Part shown: positions 12,401 to 24,400 of the stretch, piece by piece
How the letters are laid out: each line of letters begins with the position of its first letter
Numbering within the stretch: the first letter of the stretch is position 1
Assembly (NCBI RefSeq): GCF_945859685.1
Contig: NC_079147.1
Span: forward strand, 192,121,174-192,185,173
DNA: 64,000 nucleotides
Source: Eupeodes corollae
Taxonomy: Eukaryota > Arthropoda > Insecta > Diptera > Syrphidae
Direction of reading: 5' to 3'
The notes under the pieces: generated by a model
The model's database searches: none
Told to the model about the DNA's origin: nothing
The model's input: only the letters and a program-made list of their open reading frames with translations
Translations under genes and position numbers: made by a program

Positions 12401-15400
12401 AAAATAACTTTTGTTGTAAAAGAATTGAATTTTATTTTAAAATTGAACTAATATAATAAAAATCAATTACTTTTTGATAGCTTTCGGTACTCTGGTCCTG
12501 ATAGAAGTTAGTTTTAAATGTTTGTTCAACCCCTTTTAACTTAAACTTAGACTCGAGAAAGCCTAGAGGACATTCAAAGTTTTTTATTTAATGGATTAAA
12601 CCCGGGCTACTTACACTGCCGGTCATAAGGTTAGAAGCAGGCATTTTTGAGAAGTAATATATATATATATATTTCTCCCGTTACATGATGTATTATAAAA
12701 ACAACTATGGTAAATGAGGGACTTTTTTGTTAACAACATAATATAAAATTTGGGTAAAGGGGAGATTTAGCTAATCGAACTTTCATGGAAAATTGTTAAT
12801 TGAGTCAAGAATATGGGAAAATAAATCGGGTCATTAGATTAGAAGCACGGATATAAAATGCAAGTGTTTATGTTTTGTCATGTTTTTTAGCTTTTATTAG
12901 GTTTTTATAATGTGTGATACCACCAGCCTTTAATATAACTTCAAAAATTCTATCTTTTAAGGATTTAAAAAGAAATTCCAAGTAGATCAGAAAAATCTCA
13001 CTCTAGGCCAATTTGATACCATGAATTAGCGCTTCCTTGTCATCGTATTGCCTCCCTCATGTATCTTACGTGTAAGCAAGTCCAACACATTTTCAATTAG
13101 TTAAGGTATGGGACCGTTTTCTTGCTGAACAATACATGGATTGGATGCTTTGTATGTTTTCCTAGTCATTTGGTATCTTGAACTACCAAGTCTATAGCGC
13201 CATACAATTAAATTGAGCCCCCGACGATAACGCCTTCTTTTTTGCTATGGTGACGGTTTAAAAATCACTACTCTTCTCTCAAGGTGATGAAAATAATAAT
13301 TATAACCATCTGGTCAATCGGGTTAAATTTTTCATCGGAAAAAAATAACCTTCCGCCAATCATTTGCAGTCATTCCATTTTGCACATCCCAGCTCATGTG
13401 ATCTTTCTCGAAACACAAGCGTTGCTTCTTCCTTGCGTCATTAAGTGGTTGTTATTTCTTAAACTTCAGGTGCTTTAAGTGTTTAGCACTTAACAGTGGA
13501 CAAGCTGGCCTTAACATTAGCTTTCTCCCTTGTTTCAGCTGCCGACAAAGATGAACTTGACGCTATTCTAAGGATACTTCGCGGTTCGCGAAGTCTTAAG
13601 GCAGATGAAGTGTTTTTTTTTAATTTTTTTTTGAGAAAGACGATAGTTTTTTAAATGATTGCTGACACAATGATCACTTCGATTTTTTGTTGGGCCTATG
13701 GCAAAGATTTAAATACCTTTAGAGCAATAAACATCTATTCTTGCTCTTTCCTCCACTGTCAAACAATCAAGAACAATTCAGTTATAAATTTTACCGATTT
13801 TCAAAAAAAAAAACGTATGCACTTTACAAAACAACGTCGATTTATTTACTGCTTCTAATGACCCGATTTATTTTCGCATATTCTTGACTCAATTAACAAT
13901 TTTCCTTTACCCAAATTTTATATTTTGTGTTCAACAAAATAGTCCTCATTTATCATAATTATTATTTTCTAATCTCTCATGTAACGGGAGAAATATCTAT
14001 TTTACTTTTCGAAAATGCCTGCTTCTAATCTTATGACCGGCAGTGTAAGAAAAACGGTTTTGTTTCCGTTATTTATGGGATATGCTTACAAATATTAGAA
14101 CATTTTGAAATGAGAATTAAACACCCCAACTTTTAAGGTGACTCAACAAAATTTGGTGTAACATTTTTTGTACACTACAGTTCATTAATTAGTGTCATGA
14201 AATCTATAGTATTATTATGGATCTGTTTCTTCTTTTGCCTCAAGGTGACGTTAGAAGTTGTGTACAAAAAGTTAAGTAAAAAATTGCAATAGCTAATGTT
14301 GCCTTAGCTACTAGGTGCCGTTCCCGTAAAAAGGTTTTGTGTCATGTAAATATGTTAAGCATGCTTAGTGGGGTAAAGAAGTGATAATTTTAAAAACTGA
14401 TATTACAATTATTCAGTACTTGTACATACAAAATATAACCTACAAGGACTCTTATTTTATTTAAGTTGTATTAAGTACCAATTAAGTTACTTTACAGTTC
14501 TATTTTCATATTAATCAACTACTCCCAATCTTCGGGAATGAGAATATTCATTTCACGAAAATTTCAAAAACCATAAAAACTGGGAGAGTATTTTTTTATT
14601 TTCCTAGGAATTCCCTTAAATTCAAATCTTACCGTAATACGTTATTGGATTTTCAAGTATTTATTTATTATATTCACAAATAAAATTTATAGAAGATCCC
14701 TTGAATAAGGGATCATCAATTTGATACTATATTCTAAAAAGAGGCTGGGATGCGACCCACACTGATAGCTTCCCATCCCGTCTGTCGATTTGTCTTGCTT
14801 AAAATTTTGTCTATATGAACTCGTATCAATTTTTACCAAATTTGCGTACTCTTGTTTGTAATGAACTGTTGGATTTTTACATAAAAATTACTGAATATCA
14901 AAAACAATATTTTCTGTAAAATAAGTTTGAAGCCAATATTTTTAATTTTTGAAAAGCTATTTGAGTCGAAAGTAAATTTTTACTTGTTTTTTTTTTAGAG
15001 TTTTATTTGTAAAAAACTGTCAATTCTATTTTTTTTTCAAAATTTTATGGAATGTTGAAAACAATATTTCTTATAAGATAAAAGTAAATTAAAGCTAATA
15101 TCTACAATTTTTCTTATAAGTAAAAATTAGTTAGAAGCTTTTATCTCAAATTTTTGAAAAGAAATTTGAGTCGAAAATCATTTTTTACCAACTTTTGTTA
15201 ATTTTTTTTCGGTTTTAAATTTTTAGTAAAAAAACTGTAAATTCGATTCTTTTCAAAATTTTACTGAATGTTGACAACAATATTTTTCAAAAGATAAAAG
15301 TAAATTAAAGCCAATATCTGCAATTTTTAAAAAGGTATGTAAGCCGAAAATCAATTTTTACCAACTTTTATACATTTTTTTTTAGGTTTTTATTTTTTGT

Positions 15401-18400
15401 AAAAAAAATGTCAATTTGATTTTTCTCAAAATTTGTCCTAATGTTGAAAACAATATTTCTTATAAGTAAAAATTGGTTAGACGCTTTTATCTCAAATTTT
15501 TGAAAAGATATTTGAGTCGAAAATCATTTTTTACCAACTTTTGTTAATTTTTTTTTTCGTTTTTAAATTTTTAGTAAAAAAACTGCAAATTCGATTCTTT
15601 TCAAAATTTTACTAAATGTTGACAACAATATTTTTCAAAAGATAAAAGTAAATTAAAGCCAATATCTGCAATTTTTAAAAAGGTATGTAAGCCGAAAATC
15701 AATTTTTACCAACTTTTATTAATTTGTTTTTTAGGTTTTTATTTTTTGTAAAAACACTGTCAATTCGATTTTTCTCAACAACATAAAATAAGTTTGAAGC
15801 CTAAATTTTAAGTTTTTGAAAAGATATTTGAATCGATATTCAATTTTTACCAACTTTGAGTAATGATTTTTTTTAGATTTTTATTTCTTATAAAAAAAAC
15901 TGTCAGTTCGATTTTTCTCAAAACTGTATCAAGTGTCAAAAACATTATTATATGTTATAACATGGGTTTATAACATGGGTGTATTATGTATCTATATTAA
16001 AAAAGCAATAATGAAAACAATACATACAAAATCTTCTACAAGGAAAATACGTCAAATCATGTCCGGGAACGTTCCCGAAATGACCGTTCACGAAATGGCA
16101 ATTTCAAATAAGAGCGCCCTTTGATTATACGGCGGCCACCTTAAATGCGATCTGACTTTGTCAATAGGAACATATTTAAGGTTTCTTTTTTATTTCGAAT
16201 CGTGAAAAAGAATTTCATCAATAATTAAATGTAATAAATACGGTCACGGAACACGGACTATTGATGTACGTTCTACGAATAATGAATAGAAAGGTACTTA
16301 ACATTTAGATATAATTTATTTGACGAAAAATACTCTGACAGCCGGCTTTGTTATTGTTCTCTTCCTCGACTGACGTTTGACACCGAATGGCTGGATTTAC
16401 TTACAATTATTTTTGATCGATTATCGATATGTTCACTAAAATGACTTGTGCGTTATTGGACAAAGTATTTTTGCATAAATAAATAATCTTTTAGTATCCT
16501 CTTTAAAACTACATTTTATAAAGGGTGACTTTTTTGAGGTTAGGATTTTTATGCATTAGTTTTTGACAGATCACGCGGGATTTCAGACATGGTGTCAAAG
16601 AGAAAGATGCTCAGTATGCTTTGACATTTCATCATGAATAGACTTACTAACGAGCAACGCTTGCAAATCATTGAATTTTATTACCAAAATCAGTGTTCGG
16701 TTCGAAATGTGTTTCGCGCTTTACGTCCGATTTATGGTCTACATAATCGACCAAGTGAGCAAACAATTAATGCGATTGTGACCAAGTTTCGCACTCAGTT
16801 TACTTTATTGGACATTAAACCAACCACACGAATGCGTACAGTGCGTACAGAAGAGAATATTGCGTCTGTTTCTGAGAGTGTTGCTGAAGACCGTGAAATG
16901 TCGATTCGTCGCCGTTCGCAGCAATTGGGTTTGTGTTATTCGACCACATGGAAGATTTTACGCAAAGATCTTGGCGTAAAACCGTATAAAATACAGCTCG
17001 TGCAAGAACTGAAGCCGAACGATCTGCCACAACGTCGAATTTTCAGTGAATGGGCCCTAGAAAAGTTGGCAGAAAATCCGCTTTTTTATCGACAAATTTT
17101 GTTAAGCGATGAGGCTCATTTCTGGTTGAATGGCTACGTAAATAAGCAAAATTGCCGCATTTGGAGTGAAGAGCAACCAGAAGCCATTCAAGAACTGCCC
17201 ATGCATCCCGAAAAATGCACTGTTTGGTGTGGTTTGTACGCTGGTGGAATCATTGGACCGTATTTTTTCAAAGATGCTGTTGGACGCAACGTTACGGTGA
17301 ATGGCGATCGCTATCGTTCAATGCTAACAAACTTTTTGTTGCCAAAAATGGAAGAACTGAACTTGGTTGACATGTGGTTTCAACAAGATGGCGCTACATG
17401 CCACACAGCTCGCGATTATATGGCTATTTTGAGGGAAAACTTCGGAGAACAATTCATCTCAAGGAATGGACCGGTAAGTTGGCCACCAAGATCATGCGAT
17501 TTGACGCCTTTAGACTATTTTTTGTGGGGCTACTTCAAGTCTAAAGTCTACACATATAAGCCAGCAACTATTCCAGCTTTGGAAGACAACATTTCCGAAG
17601 AAATTCGGGCTATTCCGGCCGAAATGCTCGAAAAAGTTACCCAAATTGGACTTTCCGAATGGACCACCTAAGACGCAGCCGCGGTCAACATTTAAATGAA
17701 ATTATCTTCAAAAAGTAAATGTCATGGACCAATCTAACGTTTCAAATAAAGAATCGATGAGATTTTGCAAATTGTATGAGTTTTTTTTTTAAAGTTCTCA
17801 AGCTCTTAAAAAATCACCGTTTATATAAAATACGGTGTATTGAGTAATGACTGGGGTTAAATACCTTACATTTTTGGACTTGTTGTTGAAGATTGTAAAT
17901 TAGGATGCGTCCCCGAAATGATTTTCTATGCGTTTATATTGATTTCATTTAAAATTCACAATTTAAATAAATTATATTTTGATGGACACAGAAAATAAGG
18001 CATTAAATTGCTAGCAAAGCTGGACAATACTTTTCTAAAAAAACCTAATAACTGAAACTGTCACTTAGCCTTTAAAATTTGTAAATATAAGGTTAGGATA
18101 CACATTATGTAATTTAAATTTTGTCAGCTTTTAAGGAACATTGTTAAACTGTGCCCTATAACTCGTCTCTATGTTAAGTGTGTGACCCCCCCTTATCAGA
18201 GAGAAAAAAACTAAACGATAGAACCAACTTCGATGGTTGCTCTCTTTTTGCCTACAAGCTGCGATTTGCACATAAACTTGCATATGTATTAACTCCATAT
18301 AAAAAAATGTGGAGAAAAAATACTTATGCAAGAAAATGTGCATACTCCCCACATATGAAAAATGGCGAACACCTTTGAAAAATGGCGGATGAAGTCAGCT

Positions 18401-21400
18401 GTTCAGAGGTGTTCAAAGAAAATTCAAAATTGTGGATGAACAATTTTTTGGTACTCCCATTGTGTTCATTTGGGAGTAATATCATTCCAATATGAAGTGA
18501 AATTAATTACTCTTGTTAGGTGCCAGAACAATGAATATTTAGAAACAATTCTAAATTACGCATTTAGAGAAATATTAGTTAGTTATTTGAAGCCAATGTT
18601 AATCATTAAGTCCAATGAGAATTAGGACCTAGAAACATAAAACTCTGAAAGCACTACAACTATTATTTTTTTATTATTAGCTGCGTTAAATTTTCGCACA
18701 GACCGTTGAAAAATGCATTAAAAAAATTGTTTCAATTTTCAAAGTTCATCGACTTAATTTTGTCGAGGCGAGAGTTGCAGAAACATTGAAAACCAGAGTT
18801 ACGAGATTTTTTATATACTCATCTTATTTGTGTGTACTCGTTGTTTATTTTCTTTTCAGTACTCACGACATTTCCAAAATGCTGAAAATATGTGATTTAA
18901 GTATAGACTAAATAAAAAGACCGTCAACTTGTTACTTCTGTTGCCAATTTTCACATGTATTCTCGCTAGGTCAGTGGTTTTGTGAAAAGAATATACAAAT
19001 TTGTTCTTCAACTAAAATTTAAGTCTTATGCATCATTTTTATAAGTTTTCCAGTTCTAATATTTATTTTATATTGGAAAAATCTGTGAGGGAAAGTTCTA
19101 ACTACAGTTTTTCTGAAAGTGCATTGTGGTTTATTCATAGATGTTTGCTAAACTTTTTAGGCTATTCATAAATAAATGCAAATCTAAGTTAAGGGCTAAA
19201 CCTGAATAACTATAAACATAGAAAATGCTGTGTTCAAGTAATTATTATCGCAGCCAAATTTCATAATTAATATTTTTTGGTGAATAAAAAAGTTGAAAAA
19301 CTAATTCATGTCAAATAAATGTTACGTTAACACTAAGTTCCAGAAAATATCGATTGATACTGCAATTGCCGAAGATATGGATATTTTGTATAAATATTCC
19401 CGCTAAACTGTAGACCTTTATTATTTCCGCCTATTATAATTAATTCGATGTAAAATAATTCAATGCAGTATATTATAAATAAAAGAGCAGTTAAGTTATT
19501 AGTTAAGGTATTACTATTGAAATAAACATAACATACATTTATAAAAAACATGTAGTCTAAAAAACCTTAACCTTGTTACACTCTTTCTGAACACATCTTT
19601 TCTGGGTTTGGTTGTTAATGCCATCTATCTGTAACTCCAAGAAAGAGAAAAGAAAAACAAATTCACCACGATCTACCGTTATAACGTTTACCGTAATTTA
19701 TTGAGAAACGAAAATTGTTTGCTGGAATTAATTTGTGAAAACCAGAGAGGGAAAGAAATATCAAATGGCTTAATTCTCTCTGCTCTCCGAGGTGAAAACA
19801 TGTATACACCGATACGAATTCAACACGCTATAAAAGAATGAGAGTAAGAGGTTTCTCGATTAGTTTTTTCTCTCTGCCCTTATAGTCTGATCTGACCTTG
19901 CTGGAGTGCAGTTTCTTTTGAAAACCATTAGACTCCCTAGATTTTAACGTCCTTATACAACAATAAATTAACAAATCAGGGTTTCATTATTCTTTTAAAG
20001 CTTTTTCCAAGAATTTTATTAGTCAATTCCGATCTTGCATTTTTGAATAGGCCTTAAAACCTATTTAGAGTGACTTCGACACAAAAACTGAATAAGGATT
20101 TACTCGCATCGAAACACTTGATTCCCTATTATATTTTTCTCCCTAAAAATAGAACCGATACTTTAGACTATTGATTTCACGTCATATCAAGCTTCCCATA
20201 AATTGATGAAAGTGATAACAAACTCATAAATAATGAAATCATTTAACACAAATTAAAAAAGTGATAGGTATGGACACGAAAATTTGCACAAAATAAAAAA
20301 TACAACACAATGTAGCATATGAATGTATGTTGGAATGTTGGAATATTTATACAAGACAAACATCAAAACAAATAAACTTATGTACCTACCTGTAATGCGA
20401 TAGTAAGCTCTGGAAAATCGTCTTATCCTTTTCATCTTTGATTGTAACAATAAATTGATCCGCATGAACAACATTATATTCATACATTCCTGGACGCATT
20501 TGAAATCGACAAAATTCCCCAGCATAACCACGACCAATAGTGCCTCCCCCAATTCCACCCAAAGGTACACCATAAATTTGTTTACCTGTTTCCGTATAAT
20601 AGTAGTCCATGATGACACGACGTCCTTCTCGAGAACATTTCCAATAGTAGGATGCATATCTGTCAGTTAAATAGATGGATAAAGAAAAACGAAAAAAAAA
20701 ATAGTATTATTAAAAATGCAGGTCAACTGTTAATATTTAGTTATAGGATGTAAGAGTATTTTAAGTTCATTTTTTCTTTCTTCAAATCATAGAAAAAGGT
20801 TAAAGGTCAAACTCAAATGGGTTTGTGCCTTGATCACATTAAACCAATCTGTCAAGTGTATAAAATGAACACTCAAAGGGCAAACAAAACTTAACCGCAG
20901 TTCTAAATTCTACATTGCCTAGAATTTTCATCTCTCACAGAAAGAACTCTTGACAGAATGACACAAGTAGTAAGAGGAAAATGTAAAAAGCGAGGAAAAT
21001 CAACAAACTGAAGAAGGTCGTTGTTCCATGGCATCTTTTGTATTCCACCTCGCATTTGGTTTTATTGCTTCTTCTTGCATTTTCTGCCCTTTTGGGTAAA
21101 CTGTAATCTGTAACGCAAACACACGGTATTCTCGTTACACCATCACTGCACCAGCATGGCACCGTATCCTATCGTCGTCGTCCTGGGAATCTTTTGATAG
21201 AAAAGCTTATGACAGTTCAAGTGTAGGGAGCCTCTTAAGCATCAGGTGACATTTTTCACTTAAAAAAAAAAAACTCTTCTACTTCTAAATGCTTATTCAT
21301 CAATTTTGCAATTAAAACAGATTCCCCTTTTGACAAAAATAGAAAAAAAAAAGTACCTATAACCTTTTAGACTTTCCGGGCTTAGAGAAGGCGGAGAGCA

Positions 21401-24400
21401 CTCACTGCACAGTTTTACATACATTCAAAGTTGATCTTAAACGACAAGCTTATGCACTTGAGAAGAGAGTTCAAATGACCGTAGAATAATGTTTATTCAG
21501 TAGTTGAAGGTCTCTATGACTTTATACATACGAGTATCTACATAAGTTTATATGCAGAAACACGATTGGTGTTTAATTTCATTTTATATTTTAGCTAGAA
21601 AAAAAATTATAAGAGCTGCTGATGCTTTGAAAAATAAACAAAAGAATACAAATAAGGGAAACAACCATATGCAATGCTTCTGCTATACAGCACTACGAAG
21701 ATGATGGCGATGAGTACTACCAACTCTATACGTTCCTTAGATCTAGGACAGACATTTTTATTTTGTAAAATGAGTTTTATTAGATAAAGTAAGCAGTTTA
21801 TTTTTATATGATTCAAGTGCTTTAGGGGGATCTTAACAGCTGATAACTTAAAACGAGATGATGGGGCTAGGATGGGGTTCGTAAGCTATATGTCAGCAGC
21901 TGTTGTTTGGAGCTTAAACGATAACATCTTTTCATTTTTGGAAAAAAAAGAGTTTAATTATTTTAAACATAATAATATGATTTCTTTAAATTTCATCCAC
22001 GTGTGATGAGACTAAAATAAATAAATTCATTTATTTTAATTAGGTCAGGATGCTTGAAGATAGCTTTTTCCTTACTTCAAGTGAAAATTCAACTTTGTTT
22101 GTTGAAGAATTTTTGAGTAATCTATCACGTAGTTTTTTGAAAAGAAAGTTTTTTTCTCATTGCAATTCATTATTCAAATACTAGATGTTGGCAATCACAG
22201 CAGAACGATAATATTTTTATAAGTATATTTTTTGCTAAGAACTTTTTTGATTTGAAAAATGTTACTAAGTAAAACTGATATAATCAAATTTCTCATCAAG
22301 TTGTTTGTTGTTGTTGTTTGCCTGTTGCGATTTTTAGAAGAATTATTGAAAAAAATGATGTTCAAATGGTAGACATGTCTATTCAAGAAGGCACAAGCGT
22401 CTACAGGATTTTTCTCAAAACCCTACTCTGTCTATCAACTCATACTCTTACCTCCCCGCGGTGAACATCGGGTCCTTAGTAGCTCAACTGGAGATTGGGT
22501 TCAAACCCCAGTGGAAAGTTGTTTGGAGAGGGGGGGAGATGTGTTTCCACTAAGGCACCTCTCCTTATCCAGGCAGCAGCGGACGAATTCTCTAGATGGA
22601 ATCAACGGTGGCGTCTACAGTTCCAGTAAGGTTGAACTACTTAGTGAACAGCTTATAGGGCTTATACGACTTTTCGAAGCCCAGGCCTGTAAGGAGCGGT
22701 TTATCCGGCTCCCCATCCTTGGAGTTATACTAAAGATCTGGCCCTCCAGGTTGGGGGTTGCGCCTTCGGGGTGACTTTTTTACCACGTACAAAAATACCT
22801 TAGTTGCGAAGCACCAACCTCAGATACGGACGGATTCACTGTTGACAACCAATCCAAACGAAATAAGGACAACGAACTTTGGATCTGTGCGTGGAATGTT
22901 AGGTCCCTTAACAGACCACTTGCAGCTGAACAATTAGCGGATGCCCTAAACTGGTGCAAGGCAGATATTACCGCCATCCAAGAAGTGCAATGGGTTGGAC
23001 CGAGCAAACGCAAACTAAAAGACTGCGATATCTACTATGGCGACTGCTACCGAGAACAAAGACAGCGTCTATTTGGGTGTGGATTTGTTGTTGGAACTAG
23101 ACTTCGGCAAAAAGTCTTGAGTTTCAACAGTGTGAGCGAGCTCATGACGACAATCCGCATCAAGGCTAAATTCGCCAACATAAGCCTTAAATGCGCGCAT
23201 GCCCCAACAGAGGAAAAAGATGAAGACACCAAAGACATATTCTTCGAGCTCTTGGACAAGATTTATGAGCAGTGCCCTGCCTATGACATTGAAATTATCT
23301 AAGGAGATTTTAACGCCAAGCTAGAAAGAGAAGACATATTTGGTGGCATAATCGGAAGATACAGCCTGCACGACACCACCTCCGACAACGGATTCAGGCT
23401 GATCGATTTCTCTGCGGCGCGAGACGTTCTGGTAGATAGTACGCAGTTCACACATTTCAATATCCTATTCAGAAGGGGACATGAAAATCTCCTGATCAAT
23501 CAACCTAGAACCAGATTGATCACATTGCGATCGACGCACGACATTTCTCCAGTATACAGGATATCCGAACATTCCGAGGGGCCAACATTGACTCGGACCA
23601 CTACCTCGTTGTAGCCAAGGCACGGCTACTGATATTCCGATCCAAGCCAAAATAAGGAAGTACTGTGAGAAGATTCCACGTTAGACGGCTGCAATCGCAA
23701 GAGACTGCCATGTCCTTTTCCGATCGAGTTTTTTATAACCTCTTAAGGTGTCCTATGCTGCCTGCATTAAGCATTGAAAACCAGTGGCAACATTGCCTTG
23801 CAGCCATCAGAGATGCCGCCTCTGAAGTGCTAGGTTTCACACGGCCACCACAACGAAACCCCTGGTTTGACGACGAATGCCGGCAAACGCACGCAGCGAA
23901 ACAACAGGCATACAAAACGGCGCTGCACAGAAGGACCAGAGCTGCTGGCGATTTCTACGAGCAGAAGAGGAGAGAGGATCACCCGCTTCTTAGATGGAAA
24001 AAAAGAGAGCATGAGAAGCGCGCGATCGAGGAGATAGAGGGATGTCACAACAGGAATGAGGTTCGTAAATTTTACCAAAAGGTAAAAAAACCTCCCAAGG
24101 ATACCAGCCACGAACCGAAGCCTGTAAAGAGAATCAGGGGAACATCGTAGTAGAACCGCAGTCTATGTTGAGAATATGGAAAGACCACTTCTCCAAATTA
24201 TATAACGGCGATAACGAACCAAATCCGCTGAAAGGGAGATAGAAGCACTCAACCGAGGCGAAGTAGATCAACAATTCCGCTTTCCCGACCTAGACGAAGT
24301 GAAGATAGCTATATCTAAACTGAAGGTAAACAAATGCTGGAGGAGCTGACGGAATCGCTGCCGAACTATTGAAAGCAGCAGGCGATGACTTGGTAGGGAG

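Larger units (their letters stand above)
12614..14045 (-). mobile_element. Tc1-like transposon with long inverted repeats
   Basis: The two ends are near-perfect inverted repeats: CACTGCCGGTCATAAGGTTA at 12614 against the complement of the sequence ending at 14045. They are flanked by TA at 12612-12613 and 14046-14047. Similarity continues inward for about 230 bases on each side. Each arm carries a second, inner copy of the GTCATTAGATTAGAAGCA-type motif (near 12830 and 13850), an IR/DR layout known from several Tc1-family elements. The 1432-bp length is typical. The interior holds a decayed transposase on the minus strand. Confidence 0.88.
16519..17823 (+). mobile_element. Mariner transposon of DD41D (rosa) type, apparently complete
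   Basis: A 1305-bp element with imperfect terminal inverted repeats of about 28 bases: TAAAGGGTGACTTTTTTGAG at the left, and on the complement TAAACGGTGATTTTTTAAGA at the right. It is flanked by TA at 16517-16518 and 17824-17825. It contains a single uninterrupted transposase frame. Size, ends and target site fit a complete mariner. It sits sense-opposite to GBA2 in intron 2. Confidence 0.92.

Noticed and set aside
15000..15900. Regular repeats considered as a CRISPR-like array
   Set aside because: Units are about 170/348 bases without spacers, AT-rich and in a eukaryotic intron. They are satellite-like tandem repeats.
16815..17030. Minus-strand ORF in the mariner
   Set aside because: Antisense shadow of the transposase frame.
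20253..20657. 134-residue minus-strand ORF overlapping GBA2 exon 2
   Set aside because: It is a different frame of the same DNA. The GBA2 frame carries the conserved glycine-rich motif.
22470..22510. TTAGTAGCTCAACTGGAGAT and GGGTTCAAACCCC as a tRNA gene
   Set aside because: Box A- and box B-like words are present but only about 25 bases apart and without a cloverleaf. They lie in the leader of the RTE-like element.
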